From Opitutia bacterium (GTDB taxonomy: Bacteria > Verrucomicrobiota > Verrucomicrobiia > Opitutales > Opitutaceae), in contig JACPIS010000041.1 of the NCBI GenBank assembly GCA_016187925.1, positions 1-64,000 on the forward strand: a stretch of 64,000 nt of DNA, written 5' to 3'. Position numbers and translations under genes: made by a program. The notes under the pieces were generated by a model, which saw only the letters and a list, made by a program, of their open reading frames with translations, was not told where the DNA came from and did not search any database. Below are positions 1 to 9,215 of this stretch, piece after piece; position 1 is the first letter of the stretch; every line of letters begins with the position of its first letter.

Positions 1-193
1 GGTGGTTCCGCCCAACCCTCAGCGGCTCAAGCCTTGGAAGCTGAACAAGGTGATCTATCGGGAGCGCAATCACGTCGAACGACTCTTCCGCCGACTCAAG
101 GGCTTCCGCCGCATCTTCACCCGCTACGACAAACTCGATGTGATTTTCCGCTCTTTCGTCACCTTCGCTCTCATCTGGTTGGCGCTAGCGTAG
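1..193 (+). pseudogene. IS5-type transposase, C-terminal end (cut by the window edge)
   Basis: Only the last ~63 codons are in the window and the reading frame is open at the left edge, so this is a partial gene whose intactness cannot be judged. The fragment has the Y-(2)-R-(3)-E-(6)-K signature of IS4/IS5-type DDE transposases (YRERNHVERLFRRLK), which contains the third catalytic acidic residue. The sequence that follows it (FRRIFTRYDK) is typical of the IS5 superfamily, IS427-like branch. The GTG at position 2 is an internal codon, not a start. The gene runs toward the 3' end of the neighbouring permease gene, and the element appears to end about 20 bp beyond that gene's stop. Confidence 0.8.
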
Positions 194-206
194 TGTTAAC
201 AGTCCC
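194..206 (+). mobile_element. Putative right terminal end of the IS5-type element
   Basis: TGTTAACAGTCCC follows the transposase stop directly and looks like the terminal inverted repeat of IS427-group elements. It is followed by CTAA, which would fit a short TA-type target duplication. The left end is outside the window, so the boundary is inferred. Confidence 0.4.
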
Positions 207-225
207 TAAGCCGCCCGCTTGCCGC

Positions 226-2976
226 CTACTCACTCCGCAACGCCACCACCGGATCGACCCGCGCCGCCCGCCGCGCGGGCAACCAGCAGGCCAAACCTGC
301 GACAGCCAAAAGCATAATCGTTGCTCCCAGAAACGTCGACAGATCAGTCGGGGCGATCCCATAAAGAAATTGCCCAATCAAACGAGTGGACGCCAGCGAC
401 CCGACAATGCCGATGAGGCAGCCCGGCAACGCCAACCCAAGCCCCCTTTTCATCATCAGCCGAGCAACACCGTCCGCTTGAGCTCCAATAGCCATCCGGA
501 TTCCGATTTCGCGCGTGCGGGAAGTGACTTCTTGCGCAAGCAGCCCGTAAAGACCGACACAGGTAAGAGCCAGCGCAACCGCCCCGAACAAGCCCGCCAG
601 CAGCGCAAAAAAGCGCTCCCGCGCAAAGAGACGATCAATCTGCCCCTCCTGCGTGCGCAAATCATCCACGGGAAGCGTGGGCTCGATTTCATGCACGATA
701 CCACGGATCATCTTCTCCAACCCGTCGGGACTGCCCGACATGCGCAGACTGAAGGACGCCCGGCCTAAAGTCAGGGGAGCCTGCGCATAAGGAACAAATA
801 TGGCCGGCCTGATCTTTCCCCGCAGATCGGCATAGTGCGCATCACCGACCACACCAACCACCTCGACCGTCCGATCCCTCGTCCGGTAGGCCGTGCTTTC
901 TTGGAGAGTCAAGTGGCGCCCAATCACGGATTCGCCGGTATCGCAGGCCTTCGCGAAAGCTTCGTTGACGAGCACGACCAACGGACCGTTTCCATTGTCA
1001 CGGTCGTCAAGATCACGCCCGAGCAGCAGGGGAATCCCCACGGTTTGCCTGAAATTCGGACTGACACTGTTCTCACTCGCGCTGCGTTTCTGTTCCGAGT
1101 GAAGGTCGGAGCCATCCATCGAGAATCCGCCAACCGGTTCCTGCCCGGTGAGCAGTCCGTAATTGGAAAAAGCCACGGATTGCACTCCCGGCAGGGCCGC
1201 GAGGCATTCACGAATCCGTTCGAACAGGGCGGAGGCCTCCGAATCTTTGCGCCCGGTGCTCTTGGCGTTGAGCTCAAAGAGCACCAGATTGCTCCGGTCG
1301 AACCCGGCATCGATTTCGCGCAGGTTCCGTAGTGTGGTGACGAATAATCCCGCACCGATCAGCAAAAACATCGCCAAGGAGATTTGGGCGACCGTCAGAC
1401 TGCCGCAAAGGATTGAGCGCGGGCATCCCGCCCCGCCTCCCTTCAGCTCGGAATTCAAATCCGCTCGGGTCATCTGCCATGCAGGCACCAGACCAAAGGT
1501 CAGGCCTGTGACAAGTGAGACCACCAGAGTGAAGGCCAGAATCCTCTGGTCGAAGACGAGGGAAGCGCTGTCGCCCACCGGCCACAGCCGCACCAGCCCG
1601 TTGCGACCCCACCACGCAACCAGCAGACCAACCGCGCCTCCCACCAGCGCCAGCAATCCACTCTCAGTCATCAACTGGCGGACAATCCGGCCACGTGTCG
1701 CGCCCAGAGAAAAACGCAGGACGATTTCGCGCCGACGGGCGGCCGACCGGGCAAGGAGGAGATTCGCCACGTTAAAGCAGGCGAGTGAAAGCACGAGCAT
1801 CGCCATCCCCATGAGCATGGCCAAAGGCCGACGGTAAGTTCGACGTGCATCCGTCAATCCCTGCCTGGCCTTTTCGAGCCTGAGTATATCTCGTGGTTGA
1901 ACAGTCTGACCGGACTGCTTGGTTGCGGTCTGTTTCCGCTCTTCCTCGAGGGCCCGCAGAAAAACTGGTTCGAGCTGCGCTCGGGCTTGCTCGACTTCTG
2001 CCCCCGCCCTAAGCCGACCCATGATATGCAGCCACCAGACGTGCGGCCGACTCGTAAAAGCCCATACTCCTTGCAGCAGTGGCTCGCAGCTCAGGGGCAA
2101 CGTCACGTCCGGGGCTTCTCCCGCTTCCAATGTGCCGATGAAATCGCGCGGTATGACGCCGACAATTGTAACGGGAAGTTGATTCACCCTGAGAGTTTTT
2201 CCGATCACACCCTCGTCACCTCCGAAATTTTGCTGCCAGAAACGATAACTGATCACAGCTGCCGGCGTGGCAGTGGCATGATCGTCTTGAGGAGCGAGCA
2301 TGCGTCCTCGCGCCGCCGAAACCCCGAGTGCTGAAAAGTAGTTTCCAGTGACAAGCTGGCCACGGCCACGCTCAGCCTGCTTATCCGTCATAACCGTAAG
2401 GTCCGGAGCCTCCGCGAAGGCAAAGAGTTCACTTATCGACAAAGCCTGAGCGCGCAACTGCTCGTAAATCGGCAGCGAGAATGCCGTATCTGTGATCAAA
2501 CTCGTGCCCAGGTCTGTCGCCGTGCTACCGGTAATCCCCTCAAAAGGAGGACTGTTCGAGAGCCAGCGAAAGAGCACCAGCTCATCAGGACTCCTGACAG
2601 GAAGTGAGCGCAACAAGACTTCGTCGATCAGGCTGAACAGCGCGGTATTGGCGCCAATACCCAGGGCAAGGGAAAGCACGGCGATCACCGTAAACCCAGG
2701 GCTTTTGCCCAGCGACCGAACGGCATATCGGCTATCCTGTCCGGCTTGCTCCAGCCACAGGCCGATACGCCCGGCGCGGTGCTCCCGCACATGTTCTTGC
2801 AGGCTGGCGACGTTGCCGAACTGCCGCAGCGCCGCGTAGCGTGCGTCGTCAACATTCATGCCCGCGGCGCGGTTGCGCTCGGCTTGCATTTCCAGGTGCA
2901 GCCGCATCTCTTCGGCCATCTCGGCATCGTGCTTTTTCCGACGAAACCAGGTGCGCAGTTTACGGAATAATTTCAT
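226..2976 (-). CDS. ADOP-type ABC permease (MacB/FtsX-like), second of a tandem pair
   Basis: This 916-residue membrane protein has the architecture of the large duplicated permeases found next to PadR regulators. A cytoplasmic N-terminal segment (MAEEMRLHLEMQAERNRAAG, about residues 20-39) comes first. A transmembrane helix near residues 95-125, a periplasmic MacB_PCD-like domain and an FtsX block with the GATRGR loop follow, then a second periplasmic domain and a second FtsX block with the EIGIRMAIGA loop. It ends in the usual ARRAARVDPVVALRSE tail. No ATPase is encoded nearby, so it is an orphan permease whose substrate cannot be inferred. It lies 12 bp downstream of its paralogue and is probably co-transcribed with it and padR. 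Its base composition looks less GC-rich than its partner's. Confidence 0.88.
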   Translation of the reverse strand: MKLFRKLRTWFRRKKHDAEMAEEMRLHLEMQAERNRAAGMNVDDARYAALRQFGNVASLQEHVREHRAGRIGLWLEQAGQDSRYAVRSLGKSPGFTVIAVLSLALGIGANTALFSLIDEVLLRSLPVRSPDELVLFRWLSNSPPFEGITGSTATDLGTSLITDTAFSLPIYEQLRAQALSISELFAFAEAPDLTVMTDKQAERGRGQLVTGNYFSALGVSAARGRMLAPQDDHATATPAAVISYRFWQQNFGGDEGVIGKTLRVNQLPVTIVGVIPRDFIGTLEAGEAPDVTLPLSCEPLLQGVWAFTSRPHVWWLHIMGRLRAGAEVEQARAQLEPVFLRALEEERKQTATKQSGQTVQPRDILRLEKARQGLTDARRTYRRPLAMLMGMAMLVLSLACFNVANLLLARSAARRREIVLRFSLGATRGRIVRQLMTESGLLALVGGAVGLLVAWWGRNGLVRLWPVGDSASLVFDQRILAFTLVVSLVTGLTFGLVPAWQMTRADLNSELKGGGAGCPRSILCGSLTVAQISLAMFLLIGAGLFVTTLRNLREIDAGFDRSNLVLFELNAKSTGRKDSEASALFERIRECLAALPGVQSVAFSNYGLLTGQEPVGGFSMDGSDLHSEQKRSASENSVSPNFRQTVGIPLLLGRDLDDRDNGNGPLVVLVNEAFAKACDTGESVIGRHLTLQESTAYRTRDRTVEVVGVVGDAHYADLRGKIRPAIFVPYAQAPLTLGRASFSLRMSGSPDGLEKMIRGIVHEIEPTLPVDDLRTQEGQIDRLFARERFFALLAGLFGAVALALTCVGLYGLLAQEVTSRTREIGIRMAIGAQADGVARLMMKRGLGLALPGCLIGIVGSLASTRLIGQFLYGIAPTDLSTFLGATIMLLAVAGLACWLPARRAARVDPVVALRSE

Positions 2977-2988
2977 GGCGGGATACGC

Positions 2989-5664
2989 TTACTCCGCCCG
3001 CAGCGCCACCACCGGATCGACCCGCGCCGCCCGTCGCGCGGGCAGCCAGCAGGCCAGGGCCGTGACCACGAGCATAAGCAGCACGGCTGCACCGAAAATC
3101 AGCGGCCCGACCGTGCTGAGTCCGTAGAGAACCTTGGACAACCCAAAGCCCAGCAGCGCGGCGAACACCACTCCGCCGGCCACCCCCAGCACGGCGAGCC
3201 GCATGCCCTCGCGGACGACAAAAGCCACCATACGGCCGTGATCGGCGCCGAGCGCCATCCGGATGCCGATCTCCCGTGAACGTTGCGCGACGCCGAACGC
3301 CACCACCGCATACAAGCCCATTACCGAAAGCAGCAGCGTGATCGCACCCTGCGCCACGGCCGCCGACATGCCCATGCGCAGCGGCAGCAGGGCGAATACG
3401 CTGGTCGCCATCAGCTCCTCCATTGTCCGCACGTCGTAGATCGGTAGATGCGGGTCGAGGGCGAGCAGCTCCGCGCGCACCCGACTCGCTTCCGCCGTGG
3501 GCTCCCCCGCGGTCCGCATCACCAGCGTCACGGGCGACACGGTTTCTTGCGCCAACGACGCGAAGTAAGCCGGCGTCGAGGGCTCCGACAGCATCATGTA
3601 TTTAGAATTCTCTGCGATGCCCACGACTTCGATCCACGGGCCGTCTTTCCAGGGCTGAAACCGCTTCCCGATCGCCTCTTGGTCCGGCCAGCACAGGTCG
3701 GCCATCGCCACGTTGATCACAGCCACGCGTGGCGTGCTCGCTTGATCTGTGTCGCTGAGGGTTCGGCCGCGCCGCAAGCGGATGCCGATCGCCTCGATGA
3801 AGCCAGGTGACACCAACGAAATTTTTGCCGGCGCGACTCCGTCCTTGAGTTGCGGCGGCGGGTTTTCGGGGCGGGTCTCGCGCGCGTTGATCTGGTTGTC
3901 GAACGGCATGTGCGTCGTCAGCCCCGCCGCCTCGATGCCCGGCACCGCACGTATCCGCGTCAGCAGATCGTGATTGAACAGCCGGATGCGGTCATCCGAG
4001 TAGCCCTGTAACGCCGCGTCGTACGACATCATCAGCAGCCGTTCCGGCCGAAAACCCAGATCCACGCCCTGCACGCGCCGCAAACTCTGCAGGAACAAGC
4101 CGGCGCAAATCAGCACGATCAAGGACATCATCACCTGGCCGATCACGAGCATATTGCGCAAACGATGGCGCCCGCCTGTCATTGCCTCGTCCGTGCCGCG
4201 CTTGAGTTGACTGGCCAGATCGATGCGCGATGAACGCAACGCCGGCAGCAACCCGCTCGCGAGCCCCGCCAGCAGCGACACCAGGGCGACAAACGTGTAG
4301 CTTTGCCAACTCGCCGTCGTGTCGACGGCGACCGGCATGTCGCCCTGCGGCGAGAACCGCTGCATCAGTCCGCCCATGACTCCCGCGACGAGCCAGCCGA
4401 CGACGCCCGCGATGGCCGCGAGCATGAGACTCTCCACCAGCAGTTGCCGGATCAACCGCCCGCGTGTGGCCCCGAGCGCGGCACGCACCGTCAGCTCGCG
4501 CTGCCGGGTCGCCGCGCGCGCGATCATCAGATTCGCCACATTCGCGCACGCCGTGAGCAGCACGAGCAGCACGAGGCCGACGAACAGCGCCATGAACACC
4601 GGCAGAAACTCCGCCACGCTCGGATCAGGCCGCGCGCGGCTCTCCAGCACGACGGTCGAGCGGTAGCTCCGGTGGTCGTTCGGGTATTCCTTCGTCAGTT
4701 GCTCCAGCACTACGGCGGCCTCGGCGCGCAATGCGTCAAGTGTTGCCCCGGGCTTCAGCCGACCGGTCACGCGCCAGCCTGGCGCCCCGCGCCAGTCCAG
4801 CATGCCCTTCGCTCCGGGACGGAGCGCGTCCAGCGCCCCCGCCGGCACCCAAGCGCTCATCGCCAGCATCGAATGAAAACCGTGGAACTTCTCCGGTGCC
4901 ACTCCCACCACCGTAAACGGGCTCCCGTTGAGCCGGATCGAGCGCCCGACGATGTTCGTGTCGCCGCCAAACTGCTTTTGCCAGCAATCGTGGGACAGCA
5001 CCGTTACCGCGGCGCCACCGTGAGCCTCACCATCCGACGGCAGCAGCGTCCGTCCGCGCGCAGCGACCACATCGAGGGCCGTAAATGCATTGGGTGAGAC
5101 CACCTCGACCCAAGTCCGTTGGGGAGCCGCGCCATCCGCACTTAAATTTGCGGGGTTCGGCATCGACGCGACGAGCGCATCGACGCTGCGAAGGCGCTCC
5201 CGGTAGTCACGATAGTCGGGAAAGGAGAGCCCGTGCGGCATCTTGAGCATCTCACTGCGCTGCAAGACGACCACCAGACGTTCCGCGCCCGGCAGCAAGG
5301 AGGGGCGGAGGAAAAGCATCTCGACCATGCCGAACAGCACCGCGTTCACCGCGACGCCGAACGCGAGGGTCAGCACCACGACGAGCGAGAAGCCAGGCAC
5401 TTTCGCGATCTGCCGCACCGCCGACCGGGCGTCCTGCCGCAATTCGTCGAGCCAGCGCCAGCCGCGTGCGTCGCGCCCCCGTTCCTGCAGGCTCGCGACG
5501 TTGCCGAACTGCCGCAACGCCGCGTAGCGCGCCTCGTCGGTGCTCATGCCGGCGGCGCGATTGCGCTCGGCCTGCATTTCGATATGCGCCCGCATCTCCT
5601 CGGCCATGTCGGTTTCCATGGCCTTCCGGTGGAACGACGATTTCAGCTTCGCCCAGAGTTTCAT
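2989..5664 (-). CDS. ADOP-type ABC permease (MacB/FtsX-like), first of a tandem pair
   Basis: This 891-residue paralogue of the next gene has the same order: N-terminal cytoplasmic domain (MAEEMRAHIEMQAERNRAAG), a membrane helix near residue 95-125, MacB-like periplasmic domain, FtsX block with GATRGRLIRQLLVES, second periplasmic domain, and a C-terminal FtsX block with REIGIRMALGAD. It ends ARRAARVDPVVALRAE. It starts 25 bp after the stop of padR, which fits a PadR-controlled operon. Such pairs are common in Acidobacteria and Opitutaceae. A transport or efflux role is likely from the family, but neither the partner ATPase nor the substrate is visible. Confidence 0.88.
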   Translation of the reverse strand: MKLWAKLKSSFHRKAMETDMAEEMRAHIEMQAERNRAAGMSTDEARYAALRQFGNVASLQERGRDARGWRWLDELRQDARSAVRQIAKVPGFSLVVVLTLAFGVAVNAVLFGMVEMLFLRPSLLPGAERLVVVLQRSEMLKMPHGLSFPDYRDYRERLRSVDALVASMPNPANLSADGAAPQRTWVEVVSPNAFTALDVVAARGRTLLPSDGEAHGGAAVTVLSHDCWQKQFGGDTNIVGRSIRLNGSPFTVVGVAPEKFHGFHSMLAMSAWVPAGALDALRPGAKGMLDWRGAPGWRVTGRLKPGATLDALRAEAAVVLEQLTKEYPNDHRSYRSTVVLESRARPDPSVAEFLPVFMALFVGLVLLVLLTACANVANLMIARAATRQRELTVRAALGATRGRLIRQLLVESLMLAAIAGVVGWLVAGVMGGLMQRFSPQGDMPVAVDTTASWQSYTFVALVSLLAGLASGLLPALRSSRIDLASQLKRGTDEAMTGGRHRLRNMLVIGQVMMSLIVLICAGLFLQSLRRVQGVDLGFRPERLLMMSYDAALQGYSDDRIRLFNHDLLTRIRAVPGIEAAGLTTHMPFDNQINARETRPENPPPQLKDGVAPAKISLVSPGFIEAIGIRLRRGRTLSDTDQASTPRVAVINVAMADLCWPDQEAIGKRFQPWKDGPWIEVVGIAENSKYMMLSEPSTPAYFASLAQETVSPVTLVMRTAGEPTAEASRVRAELLALDPHLPIYDVRTMEELMATSVFALLPLRMGMSAAVAQGAITLLLSVMGLYAVVAFGVAQRSREIGIRMALGADHGRMVAFVVREGMRLAVLGVAGGVVFAALLGFGLSKVLYGLSTVGPLIFGAAVLLMLVVTALACWLPARRAARVDPVVALRAE

Positions 5665-5689
5665 AGGTTTCCCGAGGGGAAATTTCTTC

Positions 5690-6025
5690 TCAGCTTGTCC
5701 GCAGCACGAGATTGATGGCGGCGGAGACGCGCTCCCAGTTCTCCGTCTCTTCGGCCAGCTGCTTCCGGCCGGCGGTGGTCAGCGAATAGAACTTCGCCTT
5801 CCGGTTGTTCTCGGAGACGCCCCACTCCGATTTGATCCAGCCCTGTTCCTCCAGGCGGTAGAGCGCCGGGTAGAGCGAGCCCTGCTCCACGAGCAGGACT
5901 TCCTTGGACATCTGCGCGATGCGGATCGAGATGCCGAAGCCGTGCATCGGCTCGAGCTGGATGGATTTCAGGATGAGCATGTCGAGCGTCCCCTGCAGCA
6001 GTTCCTGTTTTTCGTCTTTGGCCAT
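5690..6025 (-). CDS. PadR-family transcriptional regulator
   Basis: The 111-residue protein is a short PadR protein, a winged helix with a small C-terminal dimerisation helix. It has the family hallmarks: LLQGTLDMLILKSIQLEPMHG at the start (first helix), the wing segment VEQGSLYPALYRLEEQGWI (about residues 46-64), and NNRKAKFYSLTTAGRKQL. PadR proteins are usually repressors released by a ligand. It is the first gene of an apparent operon with the two ADOP permeases. Its own start is preceded by a perfect inverted repeat at 6033-6053, so autoregulation and control of the permeases is a reasonable inference. Confidence 0.92.
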   Translation of the reverse strand: MAKDEKQELLQGTLDMLILKSIQLEPMHGFGISIRIAQMSKEVLLVEQGSLYPALYRLEEQGWIKSEWGVSENNRKAKFYSLTTAGRKQLAEETENWERVSAAINLVLRTS

Positions 6026-6032
6026 GGAAGAG

Positions 6033-6053
6033 TCTCCTAGATGTTCTAGGAGA
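6033..6053. promoter_or_regulatory. Candidate PadR operator
   Basis: A perfect 8-bp inverted repeat, TCTCCTAG and CTAGGAGA, separated by 5 bp, lies 8 bp upstream of the padR start codon. A related half site, TCTCCCCTAG, follows at 6062-6071, and a minus-strand -35-like TTGACG lies at 6079-6074. Position and symmetry fit an autorepressor site. No matching -10 is obvious. Confidence 0.55.
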
Positions 6054-6201
6054 GAAACACATCTCCCCTAGACCGTCAAGGAGAAGATGGCCCTGCGGCG
6101 CCCGGACGCCCCGTCCGGGCGCGTCGCTCCACCGTGAAGGCCTGTTTCCAGAGCGAATGTTTGCTCTGGCCAGCGACGCGGGCTGCGCCTTTTCTCTCCG
6201 C

Positions 6202-7347
6202 ATGCCCGTGGACGATACTCCGCTGCTCTCTCCCACGCAACGCCGGCTGGCCGGCTTCGCGCTCAGTACCGCCGCCATCGTGGGTGTCGTTGCCGTGATC
6301 TATCTCGCTTTGCTGGTGACTGGACGCTTCGTGAGCCAGTTTTCCGGCGTCATCTGGCCGCTGGCGGTCGCCGGCATCCTCGCGCTCATCCTGCGGCCGC
6401 TGGTCGCGCTCTTCGAGCGCCGGCTCAAACTGCGCCGCCCCGTTGCGGTGCTCGCGCTCTACGGCCTGTTTCTTGTCCTCGCCGCCGGATTGCTGGCCAC
6501 CTTCGTGCCGGCGCTCGTGGCGCAGATCGTGGACTTCTTCGCCTACTTGCCCACGCTCTGGCAGAATACCCTGGCGTGGGGCGAGCAGCATTTCCCCGAA
6601 TGGCTCGCCGTGGTGCGCCGCTACCTCGACAATCCCGCGGTGAAAGCGGCGGCGAACAGCCTGATGCTGCAGGCGCAGGACCTGCTTGCCCAAATCACAC
6701 CCTCGCTCAAGCAGGCCGGCGCCGGACTGTTCGGCCTCTTCGGTTTCGTGGCGTCGGTGGCAGTCGTGCCGATCTATCTGTTTTTCTTCCTGCTCACCGA
6801 TGAAGAGCCCACCAAAGGCCTGCCGGCGCACCTGCCGTTCCTGAAGGAGGCCCAGCGCAACGACGTGGTGTTCCTCGTGCGGGAATTTCTCGGCATCCTC
6901 GTGGCCTTTTTCCGCGGCCAGCTGCTCATCGGCTTGATCATGGGCACGCTGCTGGCGATCGGCTTTTCCGTGGCCGGCCTGCGGTTCGGCCTGGCGCTGG
7001 GCCTGATCATCGGCCTGTTGAACATCGTGCCCTATCTCGGCACCATTCTCGGCCTGAGTGTGGCGCTGCCGCTGGCGCTGTTTCAGCCCGACGGCGGCCT
7101 GTGGCTGGTCGGGGTGTGTCTCGCGGTTTTCGTCGGCGTGCAAGCCATTGAAGGCTGGCTGCTGACCCCGCGCATCATGGGCCGGCAAACGGGGCTGCAT
7201 CCCGTCGCGATCATCTTCGCCGTGTTTTTCTGGGGGCAGGCGCTGGGCGGCATCCTCGGTCTGATGCTCGCCGTGCCGCTGACGGCCTTCTTCGTGACGG
7301 CGTGGCGCTACGTGCGCCGGAAATATTTCGCCACGGCCGGCGTTTGA
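6202..7347 (+). CDS. AI-2E family transporter (UPF0118-type membrane protein)
   Basis: The 381-residue protein is largely hydrophobic with seven to eight predicted membrane segments: an N-terminal pair (about residues 15-70), a central amphipathic loop and a C-terminal block. The C-terminal part carries the family signature around GLLNIVPYLGTILGL and LTPRIMGRQTGLHPVAI. Members include AI-2 exporters and Na+/H+ antiporters, so the substrate is not assigned. The ATG at 6202 is preferred because it gives the usual short cytoplasmic start. An in-frame ATG at 6157 would add 15 residues. The gene is divergent from padR and 33 bp upstream of the exonuclease gene. Confidence 0.9.
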   Translation: MPVDDTPLLSPTQRRLAGFALSTAAIVGVVAVIYLALLVTGRFVSQFSGVIWPLAVAGILALILRPLVALFERRLKLRRPVAVLALYGLFLVLAAGLLATFVPALVAQIVDFFAYLPTLWQNTLAWGEQHFPEWLAVVRRYLDNPAVKAAANSLMLQAQDLLAQITPSLKQAGAGLFGLFGFVASVAVVPIYLFFFLLTDEEPTKGLPAHLPFLKEAQRNDVVFLVREFLGILVAFFRGQLLIGLIMGTLLAIGFSVAGLRFGLALGLIIGLLNIVPYLGTILGLSVALPLALFQPDGGLWLVGVCLAVFVGVQAIEGWLLTPRIMGRQTGLHPVAIIFAVFFWGQALGGILGLMLAVPLTAFFVTAWRYVRRKYFATAGV

Positions 7348-7380
7348 CGCCCCGACCTCCCTGCCTACGGTCACCCGCTC

Positions 7381-8352
7381 ATGGCTTGGGAAGTGCGATA
7401 CAAGAAGGGCGTGTGGCTGCCCCAACTCGGCTGGTGGCTCGACGCCCAGCACGCCACGCCGCGGGCGTTCGTCTCCCACGCCCACTCCGACCACATCGCG
7501 CGCCACCGCGAGGTGCTGTGCACGCCGGCCACGGCGAAGTTGATGCAGGCCCGGCTCGGCGGCCGACGTCAGATGACCACCCTGCCCTATGGCCGGCGGC
7601 ACGCACTGGAGTTTGGCTGCGAGGTGGAACTGCATCCCGCCGGCCACATCCTCGGCTCGGCGCAATTTCTTGCCCACACCGAGCATGGCTCTCTGCTCTA
7701 CACGGGCGATTTCAAGCTCCGGCCCGGCCTCGCCGCCGAGCCCTGCGCGACGCCCCGCGCCGACGTGCTCATCATGGAGACGACGTTTGGCCTGCCGAAA
7801 TACGCGATGCCGCCGACGGAGCAGGTCGTGGCCGATCTCGTGAACTTCTGCCGGGAGACCCTGGCCGCCGGCGCCACGCCGGTGCTCTACGCCTACAGTC
7901 TCGGCAAGACACAGGAACTGATGCAAATCCTCGGGCGGGCCGGCCTGCCGCTGATGCTGCACCCGCAGGCCTACGCGATTTCCCGCGTCTACGAGAGTCT
8001 TGGCCACGCGCTGCCGGCCCACACCGAATTCGAGCCGATGCGCCATGCCGGCCATGTGGTCATCACGCCGCCGCAGGCGCCGCTCCTCGCCTGGATCAAC
8101 CCGAAGCGCACGGCCGCCGTCACCGGCTGGGCGCTGGATTCCGCCACCAAATACCGCTACGGCTGCGATGCGGTCTTCCCGCTGTCCGACCACGCCGATT
8201 TTCCCGACCTGCTGGCCTTCGTGGAGCGCGTGCAGCCGAAGGTCGTCTACACGTTGCACGGTTTCGCCAAGGAGTTCGCCGCCACGCTGCGCAATCGCGG
8301 CGTCGAGGCATGGGCCATCGGCCAGGGCAACCAGCTGGAACTTTCCTTGTAG
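7381..8352 (+). CDS. Ligase-associated-type MBL-fold DNA exonuclease
   Basis: The 323-residue metallo-beta-lactamase-fold nuclease has the metal-binding HAHSDH motif at residues 33-38, a second histidine in HPAGHILGSAQF, the aspartate in LLYTGDFKLRPG, and later ETTFG and DHADF motifs. The arrangement resembles beta-CASP-like processing nucleases and the exonucleases normally found beside ATP-dependent DNA ligases. No ligase or helicase partner lies in this window, so a role in repair is inferred from the family only. The gene is followed after 38 bp by a DUF3108 gene. Confidence 0.83.
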   Translation: MAWEVRYKKGVWLPQLGWWLDAQHATPRAFVSHAHSDHIARHREVLCTPATAKLMQARLGGRRQMTTLPYGRRHALEFGCEVELHPAGHILGSAQFLAHTEHGSLLYTGDFKLRPGLAAEPCATPRADVLIMETTFGLPKYAMPPTEQVVADLVNFCRETLAAGATPVLYAYSLGKTQELMQILGRAGLPLMLHPQAYAISRVYESLGHALPAHTEFEPMRHAGHVVITPPQAPLLAWINPKRTAAVTGWALDSATKYRYGCDAVFPLSDHADFPDLLAFVERVQPKVVYTLHGFAKEFAATLRNRGVEAWAIGQGNQLELSL

Positions 8353-8390
8353 CCGCCGCACAAACGCTCCTGCATGCTGTCCGCATCCCC

Positions 8391-9215
8391 GTGCCTCGCC
8401 TCACTCCTCTCCTTTTCCTCCTGATGGCGGCCGTCGTCCAGGCCGCGCCGTTCACTGCGTTCCGCGACGGCGAGAGCTTCACCTACCGGGTCAGCTTCGC
8501 CATCTTCTCCCACGCGGGCGACATCATCATCTCCGCCCACGACGACAAGACCGACGGACGCGACCTCGTCCGCATCACCACCGACACCCGCTCCAACGGC
8601 ATCGTGCGCGGCCTCTACGAATTCGACAACAAGGCCGAGGTCGTGCTCGACCGACCGACCAGCCGCCTGCAGTCGGTCAAGGAGAGCGGCGCCGATCCGA
8701 AGCGCGCCACCGACACGGAGTTCGTCGTCGACTACGCGACGCGCACGGCGCGCTTCACCGACCGCGTGCGGACGGAGCGGAGCGCCGAGCTGACGCTGCC
8801 GGAGGGCGGCGATCCCATCGACTTGATCAGTGCGCTCGTGCAGACCCGCGACTGGAACCTCGAACCCGGTCAGAAGCGCGATGTCGTCGTGCAGTTCGGC
8901 CGCGATTTCTATCCGCTCGCCATCCACGCCGAGGCTTACGAAACCGTCCGCACCCCGCTCGGCAAATACAAGACGCTCGTGCTCGTGCCGCGCATGGAGA
9001 AGGATCCGAAGGGCGTCTTCAAGCGCGGGGGCGAGATCAAGGTCTGGATCGCGCAGGACGGGTCGCGCCTGCCGGTGAAGATGCAGCTCAAGCTGAAGTT
9101 CGGCGCGGCGACGCTCCTGCTCAGCAAATACGAAGCCCCGCCCGAGCCGGAACAGATCAGCGTGGCAACCGCGCCGGATCAAAGCGGAACCGCCAAGGCT
9201 TCGCCGCCCAGATAG
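8391..9215 (+). CDS. DUF3108 domain-containing exported protein
   Basis: The protein has 274 residues. The GTG at 8391 is chosen as start because it yields a clear signal peptide (PRLTPLLFLLMAAVVQA, cleaved before APF). The next ATG, at 8424, would cut the hydrophobic core. The rest matches the DUF3108 pattern of a periplasmic beta-rich domain: GESFTYRVSFAIFSHAGDI near the mature N-terminus, then Y..TARF.DRV, and GGEIKVWIAQDGSRLPVKMQ near the C-terminus. The function is unknown. The last 59 bp overlap, tail to tail, the 3' end of the glycosylase gene on the other strand. Confidence 0.8.
   Translation: MPRLTPLLFLLMAAVVQAAPFTAFRDGESFTYRVSFAIFSHAGDIIISAHDDKTDGRDLVRITTDTRSNGIVRGLYEFDNKAEVVLDRPTSRLQSVKESGADPKRATDTEFVVDYATRTARFTDRVRTERSAELTLPEGGDPIDLISALVQTRDWNLEPGQKRDVVVQFGRDFYPLAIHAEAYETVRTPLGKYKTLVLVPRMEKDPKGVFKRGGEIKVWIAQDGSRLPVKMQLKLKFGAATLLLSKYEAPPEPEQISVATAPDQSGTAKASPPR

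Noticed and set aside
7381-8352. RNA-processing beta-CASP nuclease or mRNA 3'-end factor
   Set aside because: The size and motif spacing fit the shorter ligase-associated exonuclease group better, though the ligase itself is not nearby.
6076-8361. 761-codon open frame antisense to the AI-2E and exonuclease genes
   Set aside because: His/Glu/Arg-rich shadow composition without motifs.
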